In this document: piece by piece, positions 33,081-46,304 of the stretch
Layout of the letters: each line of letters begins with the position of its first letter
Position numbering within the stretch: the first letter of the stretch is position 1
NCBI RefSeq assembly: GCF_027595985.1
Contig: NC_073307.1
Location: 15,643,127-15,707,126, forward strand
Length of the DNA stretch: 64,000 bases
Direction: 5' to 3'
Source of the DNA: Sorex araneus
Lineage: Eukaryota; Chordata; Mammalia; Eulipotyphla; Soricidae
Made by a program: the position numbers and the translations under genes
Notes under the pieces: model-generated
Seen by the model: the letters and a program-made list of their open reading frames with translations, nothing else
Databases searched by the model: none
What the model was told of the DNA's origin: nothing

Positions 33081-33273
33081 TTTTTTTTTTTGCTTTTTGG
33101 GTCACACCCGGCAATGCACAATAAATAAAATAAAAATAAATAAAAAATACCTCCTGGCTTTGCACTCAGGAATTACTCCTGGCGGTGCTCAGGGGACCAT
33201 ATGGGATGCTGGGAATCGAACTCGGCCGCGTGCAAGGCAAGCGCCCTACCCGCTGTGCTATTGCTCCAGCCCC
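33081..33273 (-). mobile_element. SOR-A SINE, antisense, with internal A-rich replacement
   Basis: Full antisense copy ending CTATTGCTCCAGCCCC. After GGCAATGCACA, the usual GGGGTTACTCC is replaced by about 30 bases of AATAAA-type sequence before CCTGGCTTTGCACTCAGG. The B-box region is also shortened (GGGAATCGAACTCGGCCGC). Confidence 0.92.
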
Positions 33274-33455
33274 ACAGTTGTAAAGTTTTGGCTTGAAAGA
33301 CGGGTTGTGGGTTTAGGAGTCGGTTGGAACTGAGGCTGAATCCCAGTTCTGCCATCACTGTGACTGAGTAGCTGAAAAGTGAAAATGTTCTGAGCCTTAG
33401 CTTTCCCTTCTGTAAAACAGGAACACTAATGTTATTATTGGAAGGCTATTTTGGG

Positions 33456-33705
33456 GAAGGACTGAAGCGATAGCACAGCAGGTAGGGCGTTTGCCTCGCA
33501 CAAGGCAGACCAGGTTCGATTCCTCTGTCCCTCTCAGAGAGCCCCGCGAGCTACGGAGAGTATCTCGCCCGCAGGGCAGAGACTGGCAAGCTACCCATGG
33601 CATATTCGATATCCCAAAGACAGTAACAACAAGTCTCACTTGGAGACGTTACTGGTGCTCGCTTGAGCAAATGGATGAACAATGGGATGACAGTGCTACA
33701 GTGCT
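33456..33705 (+). mobile_element. SOR-B SINE, sense
   Basis: GGACTGAAGCGATAGCACAGC, B box GGTTCGATTCC, CCTCTCAGAGAGCCCCGC, GACAGTAACAACAAGTCTC, and the tail GGGATGACAGTGCTACAGTG. It is the last repeat before the GRXCR2 promoter region, about 460 bases upstream of the start codon. Confidence 0.93.
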
Positions 33706-34049
33706 CTTGTGTGGAAAGTGAGAGGAGGCATAGAAAAGTCTCCAGCATATTTTAAAGGATCATCAGATTGGACCTATTGGGAAGAATAGTCAGTCACTTG
33801 CTTAGTGACCGTTTAGTGATTGATCCTTATTGAATTGATACTTATTCAACGGAAATGAAACTCCGGATGCTCCCGTTATAAAAAAAAAAATCAGGCTTGG
33901 GGTAAAGTCCTGGGCGAGTTTGGGATGGGGAGAGGGTTGAGGCTTACGTGCTACCTCCTTCATAAGCCTAGAGTCGCCTGCCTGTGTCTGCGGGTCCATG
34001 AATGTTTCATGCGCGGGTGTCAGTTGCAGTAAACTGAGCGTCCCCGGTA

Positions 34050-34130
34050 CCGACGTGAATTAATCATATGCAGGAGGAGGGGAGAAAATAAAATGCCTTT
34101 TCTCAGAGCCCCAAGTTTCACCGGCTGCTC
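34050..34130 (+). promoter_or_regulatory. GRXCR2: Candidate GRXCR2 core promoter
   Basis: Within 120 bases upstream of the start codon lie AATTAATCATATGCAG (34058-34073) and a TATA-like AAAATAAAAT (34085-34094). If the latter is a TATA box, transcription would start near 34115-34120 and leave a 5' UTR of about 50 bases. The first motif reads TGCATATGATTAATT on the other strand, similar to POU-homeodomain sites, and holds an E box CATATG. No experimental support is available from sequence alone. Confidence 0.35.
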
Positions 34131-34166
34131 CCGAGGTTTGGCCACCGCCGGCGGAAGCTGCTGCTG

Positions 34167-34502
34167 ATGGAGGACCCCGAGAAGAAGCTGAGCCCCAAGA
34201 GCGACGACAAGGCCCGCAAAGTACGCTTTAAAATCGCTTCTTCCTATAGCGGCCGAGTGCTGAAGCAGGTCTTTGAGGACGGGCAGGAGTTAGAGTCTCC
34301 GAAGGAGGAGTATCCTCACAGTTTCCTCCAGGAGTCCCTTGAGCCAATGGATGGTGTTTATGGGTCTGGGGAGGCCCCCAAGCCCCAAGCCTACTCCCCT
34401 AAGCTGACTGCCCAGAGGATCAGCGTGTTTAGAGAGGGCAGTGCTTATACTTTGGCCAGCAGCCAGCCTTTCTTCAACGATTACAAGGCGAATGACCATA
34501 AG
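34167..34502 (+). CDS. GRXCR2: GRXCR2 coding exon 1 (residues 1-112)
   Basis: The ATG at 34167 follows three CTG codons and has C at -3 and G at +4, a moderate start context, and it is the start that gives the family length. The exon ends ...NDYKANDHK with AAG at 34500-34502, followed by GTTGGT. The donor is weak at +3 and +4. Reading through into the intron stays open to 34688, but that text is unrelated to the family. Residues 17-42 (from RKVRFK to GQELE) are the strongest family match. Confidence 0.96.
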
Positions 34503-37500
34503 GTTGGTATTTTGCATGGTGTATCTGCTCTAAGGGCCAAAGTGTGTTCTGAGAAACACATCTTTGTCTCAAACTTGTGTCATGCTAGTGCACTGGTGGT
34601 GCCCACCAGAGTACCCAATGGGAAAGGCACCATGAGCATACAGTTTTCTGGGATAAAAATAACACCCTGGCTGACTACTTTTTTGTAAAGTTGTAATAGA
34701 CATAGATGGTATTCAAATTCCATCCAGGGAAATAAATAGCAATGGAGTCTTGGCTATATTGTCTTGGTCAAGAAATGGAATAAGATACAGGGGGTTTCTA
34801 GCTGGTTGACTGACATCTTAGAAGGTTATGCAGCAAGGGGTTGTTTTCTGAAGGAGCCAAGTGTTTGAAGGTACCCATTTAACTCAAGCCAATTATTCAG
34901 CATGTGAATTATCCAGCCTTGTTCCCCGCTCCCTCCCCAACCCTCCAGTTCACTGTTTTTTTTTTGACATTTCTCTGTCTATTTATCTATATACTTACCT
35001 ATCGATTTACCTTGTTTCTCTATTGCTTATTAGCATGAGTCTTGGGAAGAGATGATGAAAAGCAAACCAACCAGAAAAAAAGTTACATGGAGAAGTTAGA
35101 GTTAATTGTTAAGTTGAAACAGGTGCTTTATCTATGAATTTCAATTCTCTTTCCCAGTACCATAGATAATCAAAAGCTCACATACGATTTTCTTTTAAGC
35201 TAGAAGAACCTGAAAAATAGTCAATGGTTTTAGAAAGTGAATCAGAAATGGATGTATGCTGCCTGCCAGTGGGACCATGAGTGTCTTTTTAAAACAGATT
35301 AAATACAGTTACTTCATGTGCTGGGTTATTAATGAATAACATGCCAGAATATGTTCTCATCTTTAAAGTGTGAAATTCAGATAATTGCTCTATAATCATT
35401 TTTTAATTGTTAGTTTCCTAAGGGAAAAAGTAATACATCTATAGCATACAAATATATTGGGCTTGCTGGTCTTTGTCAAAGTGTAATCATGGTCAAATAT
35501 ACATTGGTCAAAAATGATGCCAGGTTTCTTTTTGATATTAAAGGGTTCTGAAATTAATAGCTACTCTTCTGCTTAGTAATATGGTCTTTGCTTACAAAAC
35601 ATTATCACATGCTCTCCTATAGGGTCTTTACTACAATTTTGAGAAAAAAGGCAAAATATGGTCATCTTGTTTCCCATATGAGGAAAACTGAGCACCTACT
35701 TTTATGGACCCACTCACAATTACAGGGTGCTGAAAAAGAAGAAAATTCAGCCTTCTGATTTACCTTGCTTTGGTCCCTGGAAGTTTCCTTTTAGACAATA
35801 GATCCACAACGGTAATGAAAATAGCAGTTACCATTTATTAAATATTTGTGTCATAGTTACTTGGTTGTATCTGGCACTTATAGTAATTCTTTTTAAGCAG
35901 ATCTTATCTGTAGGTTTAGAATTTATAAAGTTGTCATTTATACTAAGCTACAGATAATGTTGGATTGCTTGACCTTCATAAATCATGTGTCCGTGTTGGC
36001 AGTTGTGTAAATGTAAGACTTGGCATGGACTTCTTGAAGCAGCTAAATGGTTCTTTGTGGAGCAGCATATGACGCTCTCAAATGCTGTTCAGGACCTGAT
36101 TCCTTTCTGGTTGGGTTAGTCTTGTTTTCTTTATGTTGATCGATAATACACCCCAGTCATCTGGGCTTATATGAGAGTGGTCAAGATGAACTCTGGAGCA
36201 CCTCCCACTGAAATAGGATGTCAGTGTGGTGTCTATGAAAAATAAGAAAATGACAGAGGAGTCATGGTTTTTAAAAGTAACTCCAGCTGTAAAATATTCT
36301 TAGTAATGGGGCCAGAACAATGGCAGGTAGGATCTTGTCTTGTATGCGGCAGACTCAGGTTTGATCTCTAGCACCCCATGTGGTCTGTCTGAATCCCAGA
36401 ACATAGAACCAGGAGTGATCCCTGAACGTAGAACCGAGTCAGTCGTGAGCACAACTAGGTGTAGAACCAAAGCCAATATATACACATGTATGTCTATTTA
36501 TATATAGTTAGTAAATAATAGTTGTGTGGCAATATTGGGTACCAGTTAAGTGCAATAGTTAAAATAATGGCTCTGAACCTGAGTAGGTATTTATACATCA
36601 TGTGCACAGAAACTTGCTCAAAGATAAATGAAACAATTCTCAAATACATCAATAGGAGATTGGAAAAACAGACTCTGGTACATGCCAGAATATTATACCA
36701 GAGTGGAATATTATTCAGTCTTAGAAAGAAAATTCTGATATATTCTACAAGCTGGATTATGCTTGAAGATATTGTGACAAGTGAAATAAGCCACTGACAA
36801 GAAGATAGTTATCTGATTCCACGTATATAAAGTATTTAGAATAGTCAAATTTATAGAGACAAAAGTAGAATAATGGTTGTCAGGGGTTGAAAGAAAGGAA
36901 GATATTCAATGGGTACCAAGTTTCTGTTTGGGAATAGAAAAGTTCTGGAAAGGGATGGTGGTCATGGTTATACAATAATAATCAGATATACTTAATATAA
37001 CCAACTTGTAGAGGTTAAAATGATAGTTTTATTTTATATGCATTTTACCACAATCAAAGCATAATAATAGGGCTTGAGAGATAGTGCAGGAGTTAAAGTG
37101 CTTATCTTGCATTCAGGCAACCCTGGTTTGATCTCTGGTACCACATATGGTCCCCAGAGCACCACCTGGGTGATCCCTGAGCACAGAGCCAGGAGTAAGT
37201 CCTAAACACTGCTGAGTGTGGTGCCCAGACCAAAATTAATATATCATAACAATTATAATAAATAATTTTTAAAAGAGGAAAAGGGTTGTGGATATAGGTC
37301 TGGAAAAAAGAAATAAAGAGCTCTGATGTCAGTTAAACCTGCATTTTAATGTCCACCGTCTTCATTGATTGTGTGGGTATAGACAAACTTGTTCATCTTC
37401 AATGTTATCATTTGTGAAATTATGGTGACATGTAAGTATCATAAGAAACTTGAGATCATTAGAAAAGATAATAGAAGTCACATTTAGCATGTATCAGGCA

Positions 37501-39636
37501 CACTGCGTATGCTCAGTAAATACCTACTATTGTAATACAAACTAGGAAGGCCCTTATCAAAGAAATAGACTTCTTAAAAAGTTTAAGTGATAGATATAGA
37601 AAGTACTTATAAAATAAAAATACTTTGATAAATCGAAGTCAACAAGTTTATAGCATTTGTTGAAAAAATTGAAGACAATGAAAGAAAATAAAATTTCCTG
37701 AACACCTACTTGATACCCATGGTGTCATCTTGTCTTCACAGTAACTCTAAGAGAATAAATTTTACAATGCAGAAAATCACATATGTCAGATTATTTGCAC
37801 AAGATTGAATTGAATTTGGCTTGCCTCCAAAGCCATGGTTTTTTTGGTCCCCAGTAGGGCAGTTCTATGTCAACACCCAGAGACTTGGGAAGTATCATGG
37901 CACCAATGTGGTCATCCCCAGGTACATGGCTGTTGACATCAGAGTTACCGCCGGATGCTCAAGCACACACACATTCCAGGGACTATGGAAGGAAACAAAA
38001 ATCCTGGCTCTATACTGGCCCTCAATAATGTAAGAGTGGACATCTCTGACAGGCCGTGGGCAAAACCAGATTAGGTGAACATTATTTATACCTGAAGCGT
38101 TTCCTCAGACATAAGAGAGAAGCTGGCCATCAGGGTGGCTGAAACGTAAGCATGTCTTTAAGGTGATTTGGGACCCTCCATCTTCCGAATGTGTTAAAAA
38201 TTAATGTGTTGTCCTGAATGTCTGTTGGATAATGGCTAGCTGAGGGGCAAGATGCTGGGCTGATGAGTACAGATTTTTCTTTTCTTTTTATTTCTTTATT
38301 TTATTATTATTATTTTTTACCATTGCACATACTTCCCCTTAATAAACCCAGCTCTAGATGCAAACAAAAATACACAAAAACCCTCCTTTGGAACTGAACC
38401 TTTTCAGTGATTACTAGAAGTGAAAATGGAACCTTCCAAAAGTACCACCATTTTTATCTTCCGAGGTTCAGAAACTGATAGTTCAGGGTGTGAAACAGGA
38501 ACCCAGAGAAGGGAATGGAAGCTGCCACACGATCCCTTCAAGGGAGGGAGAGAGAACAGGACCAGGTAGGAAGCCGGTGCTTTATAAATAATTATTGAAC
38601 ACCCTGTGGGTGTTCCAGGGACGTGAATAGTGAAGTCCTGTTCCAGCCAGTTTTGGACTGAGTGCATGAGGACTTTACACCCAAGACTGCTAAAATAGAT
38701 TTGATTTAGGCTGTTTGTAGAACAGGGAAAGGGCCAGCGAGACACTAGAGTGGACAAGGCATTTGCCTTGTACGCGACTGATCCAGGTTTGATTCTGGCA
38801 CCCCAGATGGTCTCCCCCCATGCCCGTGAGTGACTCCTGAGCACAGAACCAGGAGCAAGCCATGAGCACCACTGAGTGTGGCCCAAAAGCAAAACCAAAA
38901 AATAAATCTAAATTAAGAATAGGGAAATAGTCCAGGCTCAGACATCTAGTTGTGTATCGGGATGACATATACCCTGCTGAAGGACAGTTGTGTGGTAACA
39001 ACACTAATAACACTATGAGGAAAGTATTTCAGAGTTTTAAAAAGCTACTTTATACATTCCTTATAGAATCCCACCCCTAGAAGTTGATATAATTGGCCTA
39101 AGGGATGAGAAAGAAACTATTTAACCACTGGGAATAAAAGTTCATCTTTTGGCCTACGTTGGTCTAAGAATGGGATTTCATAATATTATGATATAAAAAA
39201 ATACAGGCCATGAAACACTATAGAATTAGTACTTACGTCATGTGGGATAATTCGAGATTTACCCCTGGAGTTTGAACCATGAAGGTTAAATGACGTGGTA
39301 TTTGTAGTATTGCTAGGGAGACAAATTTGCACATAATTTTACACAAATATTAGCAAGTTCCCTAAGATTGAATGAAGGAATTTTCTTTCCTTCTTTTTTT
39401 TTAAGTTTTAAGTAACTTAATTAATTTTTTAGTCAACCGTCTATTTTAAAAAATTAAAATAATATTTTTCTGAATCACCATGAGAGAAAGCATTACAAAC
39501 AATATTTTAAATATTACAAACAATATTTTAACACCCATCCTTCCACCACTGTAATTTCCCAGCTCCAATGTCCCCAGTTTTCCTCCCAACTCCCGGAATC
39601 ACTCTCCACCCTAGCCTGCCTCTGTGGCAGGCACCT

Positions 39637-39676
<40 letters not shown>

Positions 39677-42600
39677 CTCTCTTTTCCTTTCTTTCATTTT
39701 AGGCATTATTATTTGCAATACAGATGCTGAAAGATTATCATGCATACCCTTTTACCTACTTTCAACACTTAGTTCTTGTCCAGAGTGATTATTTCCAGCT
39801 AGAATTGTCATAATGAACTCTCCTCTATCTTTACTACCCTCCACCCCCCAAACCCTTGTGGTAATTGACGGATTTTTCTTAAAGGAAATTAAATATAGAA
39901 TGAAGCAGTAAATGTGAAAATAAAATGATGCTTTGAATTATGTGTATAGCAGGAAGCTTCACTTTTGTTTTCAACCTTTCAACATTATTATCATTATTAT
40001 AGTTTAGGCAACATGTTTTCAACTGTGTTAGCATTTATGGCTTTGATGCCTAGCATTACTGTATCTCAGTGCTACTGAAGTGTGCAAGACCCTCCACAAA
40101 TGCTCTCGTGTTGCTCCTAGTCCTATTTATTCACTTCACCATCCCTCACCCAGCCCATCCCTCCCAGCTTGGCAATCTTAGTTTTATCTTAATTAAAATT
40201 AGTTAATATAATTAACTTATCTTAATTAATCCTAATCTTAGTTAAATCTTAATCCAAGGTCAAAGGCTTTTTTCCATCATTTAATACTGCCTATTCCTTT
40301 CTTCTGTTTCTCTACCTAAGATGAGGAAAGTCATCGCGTTTCTGTTCTTCTTCCTCTGATTTATTTTGAGTAACGTGATACCCTCCAGTCCTATCCATGT
40401 TGTAGTGAACTTCTAGATTCTGTCTTTCCTAACAGTGTTCACTGCACACATATGGCACAGCCCTTTATTCCAGCCTTAAAATAGGACTGAACATGAAATA
40501 TCACATCAGCTATGAAATGAACATAAAATTTATGTTTTAGTGAGGGCCAAAATTACTTCTGTGTACTTGCTTCTGCATTGTAGGGAATGTATTTACAGGT
40601 TTATTACAAAGATTCAAATAAAAATACTCAATTTTTTGCATAGCCCTAGAATAAGCTAGGAATGAAAATTCTATATTTATGGGGAAAAATTTTTAACTTC
40701 TGGGACATTGCTAAATTAGCCAAGAGGCAAGCAAAGTTTGGAAATAGGATTTCGGGGTCCTGAGTATTAATAGCCACCTTAATAATTGAGAGATAATTCA
40801 AGGTCGCCTAAAAAGTGGTTGGGAAAATAAGAAGGCACTCAGGAGTCTCAGGACTGTATGTATTAACCCCAATATATGCAACTATGTCTGTATTTTAATA
40901 ACTAGTTTGTGTAGGTCAGTCCACTTGCAGATTGGCAAAGAGATTCTGAGAGTCCAGCAGTCCAGTGATTATTCTATATGTCACTGCCGGTGTACAGTGG
41001 CATTTGGATTTAGAGTTCATTGTCTCTAAACTGCCCTAGCTCTGGAAGAAATATGTATTCTTGACCCTAAACATCAGCTTCCTCTCCTTCCCTGCAGCAT
41101 TGAAACACTGCCTGAATTTATTCTGTGGCAAATGGTTAAGTAACTCATGGTAAATCCATACAGGGGAACATTAACAAATAATGATGAGCTAGAAGCATGC
41201 TTGGCAAGGAGATTCTTTTTATACGATACAAAGGAATAAACAAGTTATGGACATATATAACTATAAAATATAAACAATGTATTTGTATATGAGATGCTAG
41301 TATGTATTAATGTAAATAAATATATATAATAGAAATGATGGTCTTTTGTGGGGAGTATATTTATGAATAGTGTTGTGGGGGTGTTAAGAATGTGACTCAA
41401 GAAAATAATTTTGAGTTTAAATCTTAAGCATAGATTCTGGATAACTTGGCAACTTTGGGACTTACTAAATTCCAGTGAGACTCAGCTTCTATCAACCTTA
41501 CATCAAGGTGATGCTTGTAAAATGTGTAGCATGATATTTAACACAGCAAATGCAGTAAATAGGACAAGAGCAATAATCATTCAGTGAATTGCATCTGTTA
41601 TTATTACTATTTTATGTACTAAACGTTTGAAACTCTTAATTTTTTCCATATTCCTTAATATTTAGTAAGCCCTCATTGTGCACGCAGCAGTGCTGTGCAA
41701 TGTGATAGCAAGAGAATTTCTTTTGTCAGCTTTGTTGAATTTCCATCAATGAGCTCAACTTTGATTATGCTGAGGTCAACTTTGGTGGGTTCCCATTAAT
41801 GGGAAAAGCAAGTTAGTCTTCATGGGCTTTAGAGAGACCAAACTAACCAGGGAATGAATCGTAGCTAACGGGATGGAATATTCTAGATGGTCCAAATTTG
41901 TCCTTTCCTATCTTCCGGGATGTTGCAGATTCTGTGGGCTGGTATTTGGTGGGGAATCATCATGTTAATTCTCCTTCTCTCTAGTCCCCACCTATTATAG
42001 ACTTTGGAAAGATAATCATCTACACGAATAACTTGAAGATCATTCGAACCTCGATGGACAAAAGGGACTTCACGAGGAAAATTCTCCAGAAGGAAGAGGA
42101 GGCTGAGGAAGAGTCTCTGGTGAGCAGAGAGGAAATCTATGGCATCAACAATCGGAATGATGGGCCTTTGCCAGAGGCGGGGAGCACATTCCCCCCCAAT
42201 CAGTACCCACAGGTGTGTCAGATTTACGTACAGTCTTATTTGGAGCTGGTCCCACAACCCAGTTTCCAAGGAGTCTTTGTCATACCTAAATATGTTTGAA
42301 TTGTACTGTTCAAAACTAAGTACTAGGGGCTGGAGCGATAGAACAGTGGGTAGGGTGTTTGCCTTGCACGTGGCCGACCCGGGTTCGATCCCCAGCATCC
42401 CATATGGTCCCCTGAGCACCGCCAGGAGTAATTCCTGAGTGCAGAGCCAGGAGTAACCACTGTGCATCGCCAGGTGTGACCCAAAAAGCAAAAAAAAAAG
42501 AAACAAAAACCTAAGTACAAACGGAACACTTAAGATGTCTTCATATCTAAGTTGTTAAGGAATTTCAAAATTCATTGTATTTTCACAGTAGCATGTTAGT

Positions 42601-45600
42601 AGCAACAGTAGAGGTCTGTGTTTTAAATAATCATAGTTTATTTTTTGTGATGGCTACTTTTGAGATGAAATTAATAGTTACAGTTCTCACTTCACAATGT
42701 GACTGATGAACATCTTGCTCATGAGGTGGGGAAAAAAATATCAGCTCTGTTCAGTTCTCTCTGGGTTTGCTTGTGCTTCTGCAATTGTTACTTCAATTCA
42801 GTTTCCTTAAAGGAATCTTATAAACCAACATGTAGCCTTTCTTTTAACTTTCTTTGTTAAAGATTAGCATGGTTAACAAGAGCCAATGTCAGGGCTAGAA
42901 AGATAGTACAGCAGGTAGGATGCTTGCCTTGCATCTGAATTTGATCGCTGGCATCCCTTATGGCTTCTTGAACATTCCCAGAAGTAATTCCTGAGTGCAG
43001 TCAGAAGTAACCCATGAGTATTTCCAGGTGTGGCCCAAAGCCAACAAAATAAAACAAAACAAACCCAAATAACAACAACAACAACAACAACAACAAAGCC
43101 CCAACAACCCAAGGGGAAAAGACAAAACTAAGAGACAATGTCATTTGTAATCTTGGTCCAAGACCAGGCACAAGGGGAAAGCCATAAATTGTAATACGCT
43201 GAAACTGAGCCACTCAATGAGAATACTCGTTGTCACTTTATATCATGCTTATTTCAGGGTCTCTTGAGTGCCACATTTGTCTGTAAATAGTACAATGTCA
43301 ACTGGTTTCTTAAAATTTACTTATAAAATTAGCACATACAATTCCTTTTGAAAATATTGAATCTTAGTTTCTTGACTACTGTAGAAAAGAAGTCAATGTA
43401 AGTAGTGTTGATGGGTTTACTGCATGCATGTCTGAGTCCAACTCTTCATTCTGAAAACCATGGCCCAGACAAACCATGGCTCCAGGGAGGTGAAAGAAAG
43501 GTGAAATCATTAGTTCCCAGCGAGTGATGGAAGGAAAGAAAGGGTGAATTTGGATGAATTTAAGCTAAGAGAGTGAAAGTTTAGGGACTCTGAGTTATAG
43601 CACAGCGTGTAGGGCACTTGCCTTGCACATGGCCGACCTGGGTTCTATCCCCAGGACCCCATATGGTCCCAGAGCACTGCCATGAGTGATCCCGGAGCAC
43701 AGAACCAGGAGTGAGCTCTGAGCACTGCCAGTTGTAGTACCCCCTCACCAAAAAAACCCACACCGAAAAACCCAAACAAACAAAAAAGGAGTGTAGTTGT
43801 TTGGAGGGCATCAGACATGTATTTTCTCTCTCTTGATTACATTCCTCGGGACTTTCAGCTTTCCGTGGGACTCACTCTAATCTCCCATAGGTTGGTGTGA
43901 CCAAGGGGTCAGGGGTGGCTCTGTCTCGAGACGTTGTCCTTATCCCAGGAGGGTTCGGCAATCAGAGGGTCATGACTGCATGACTGGAGTCCAGCCAAAG
44001 GTTCTTAAAATTCTGCTCACAATCGCAGTCTCTTTCCAGACTGCTCTCACACACAATAAGTTCTTTTCTGAAATGCAGATGAGATTATGTGAGCCTTTTG
44101 TCACCCCCCCAATGCCCTTAAAAGAACACAGCAACTCTGAATGACCTGTCATCAGTGGAATAAAACCTAAATTCTTCATTTGTCCTAGAAAACTGGGTAG
44201 TTGGATTACTGCTGGAGTCTTCAGACTCTTCTTTTCTTCCATCTCATCTTCAAACTCTGCCCCAGACACACTGCTGGTCTAGCTAACTGATATGTTTCTT
44301 GCTTTTTTCTTAGCAGAGCCCGATTCCCTCTACCCAAAAGTTCTCCAGAACTGCCTTCCCCTCCCCTCACCGCCACCAACTTTACTTTCAGTTTCTTAGA
44401 TCTCAGTGGAAGCATCACATCCTCAGAGGTACATTCTCTGGCTCTGAGAGGCCCAAACCCTCCAAGGTAGATGCCCAGGATACCTCACAACACTGCATAG
44501 TTTCAGTCCTATGCTTATATTATATAATCATCTGCTCGGTGTTTTCCTTACCCAAAGGATTTGGTTCCCCTGAGGACCTGAACCCCCATAAAGATGGGTG
44601 GAATAAAGCAGTTCTCAGGTGTAAAAAAAAGAGTTGGAGCCTGATGATGAAACAGATACATAGCTATGTGTAGAAAGAAGGGCGGAATTGGACCAGGGGG
44701 GCAGTTGGTAAGAAGTCTCCTTCCCTCTCTTTTCTCCTCTACATACACACTGAGAACTCTCAAGGCAGCATCAGGGAGACAGACAGATGTGTTTCAATCA
44801 ACACCTTTTCATTTTAATTCATTTCTGCCATTGTATATATTGTATGACAACATATGTCCAGAAAAGGGCCAGAGATGGCCAAAGGTAGGTCACTACGAAG
44901 GTCTGAAAGAAAACTAACAGGCCTGATCTGACCATTGCTCTTCAATTCAGTTCAGAAAGGTTTGTCTTTTTCAGCTAGCATGTCATATACTGGGGCAGGG
45001 GTGTGTGGCAGATATTGCCCTGAAAGTTAACATACCTTTGTATTTTAAAATTTATTTTTTAAAAATTGAATAACTGTGAGATATATAGTTACAAAGTTGT
45101 TCATGATTGGGTTTCAGTCATATAATGTTTTAATATCTGTCCCTTCACCAGTATATTTTCCATTAATTACCAATGTCCTCAGTTTCCCTCCCACTACCCT
45201 CAACCCCATCTCTATGACAGGCATTTTCCTTTTCTTTTCTTCTCTCTCTTTCTCTCTCCTTTTGGGCATTATGTCTTGCAATATAGATACTGAAAGGTTA
45301 TCAGGTATCAAGGACTCTTTACCTATTTTTTCAATACTCAGTTCTTGTCTAGAGTGATTATTTCCAACTATCATTGTCATACTGGTCTCTTCTCTATCTT
45401 AGCTGCCCTTCCTCCCACACTGGTGACAAGTTTCCAACCCATTGACCAGTCCTCCTGGCCTCTGTTTTCCCTGAGCTTGGATATTAGTCTCATACTACGT
45501 TTTTTATATCCCACAAATGAATGTAGTCATTCTATATCTGTCTATATATACTTTCTTGTCTTTTCAATTCTGTTTTAATATATTGTCTGATGTTGCATAC

Positions 45601-46265
45601 AGAAAATGCCCAGACAAATTTTATCCTCACAGAGAAGGTCAGAAAACATCAAGGAGCCCATCTTGACCCAGAGTCTCTTTGTTTGATTCTATGAACAAGG
45701 AAGAGTGGGGAAGGCTTAAAGCTAGGCATGCTGCAACCCCATAAGAGCTATAAAAGGATTTTATTGAGTCACAGTGAAGCAAAGAAGGGAGAAATCTGAC
45801 TTTGTGTCCAATAGATTTGAGACCATAAATATTTTTGTTATTTAAAATAAAAAATTAAAAAATTATTTTATTTTATCTTTTTAAAGCAGTTCACAATTTT
45901 TGATTACATTTAATATTCAAACACCAATCCCACCACCATCACACCTCCCCACCACCATATTTCAAGATGTTTCCATCCTAAACCCCAACCCCTGTCCTCA
46001 AAGCAGAACCAAAATAATATATTTTGTTTTGTTTGTTATGACTAATCTGCTAAAAAGATCCAAAGAAGATTTCTTAGAGGAAAGTGTGTGAAGATTGTTG
46101 TATTTCACCCAGGAGCCATTAAGCCCTTCTATAAAAGATTAGCTTATATATATATATATGTCTGTAAAATATATTTCCCCCAAAGATTGGTTGCCTTCTA
46201 CTTTAAATCCCATCAAATGTGAGACCATAAATCTTTAGGCTTAATGAGAACTTGCCTTAGAAATC

Positions 46266-46304
<39 letters not shown>

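Larger units (their letters stand above)
34503..41984 (+). other. GRXCR2: GRXCR2 intron 1
   Basis: 7482 bases from GTTGGT to CTTCTCTCTAG. It carries two L1 antisense pieces, one older sense L1 and three diverged SINEs. No full-length young SINE lies in it. No extra exon was recognised. 34700-36300 and 40500-41984 appear to be unique AT-rich sequence. Confidence 0.85.

Noticed and set aside
34503-34688. Extension of the GRXCR2 exon 1 frame into intron 1
   Set aside because: The residues do not resemble the family, a donor lies at 34503, and the splice to 41985 restores the expected protein.
41883-42506. Open frame of 207 codons on the minus strand
   Set aside because: It is the antisense of GRXCR2 exon 2 plus the antisense of the neighbouring SOR-A SINE, with no family match of its own.
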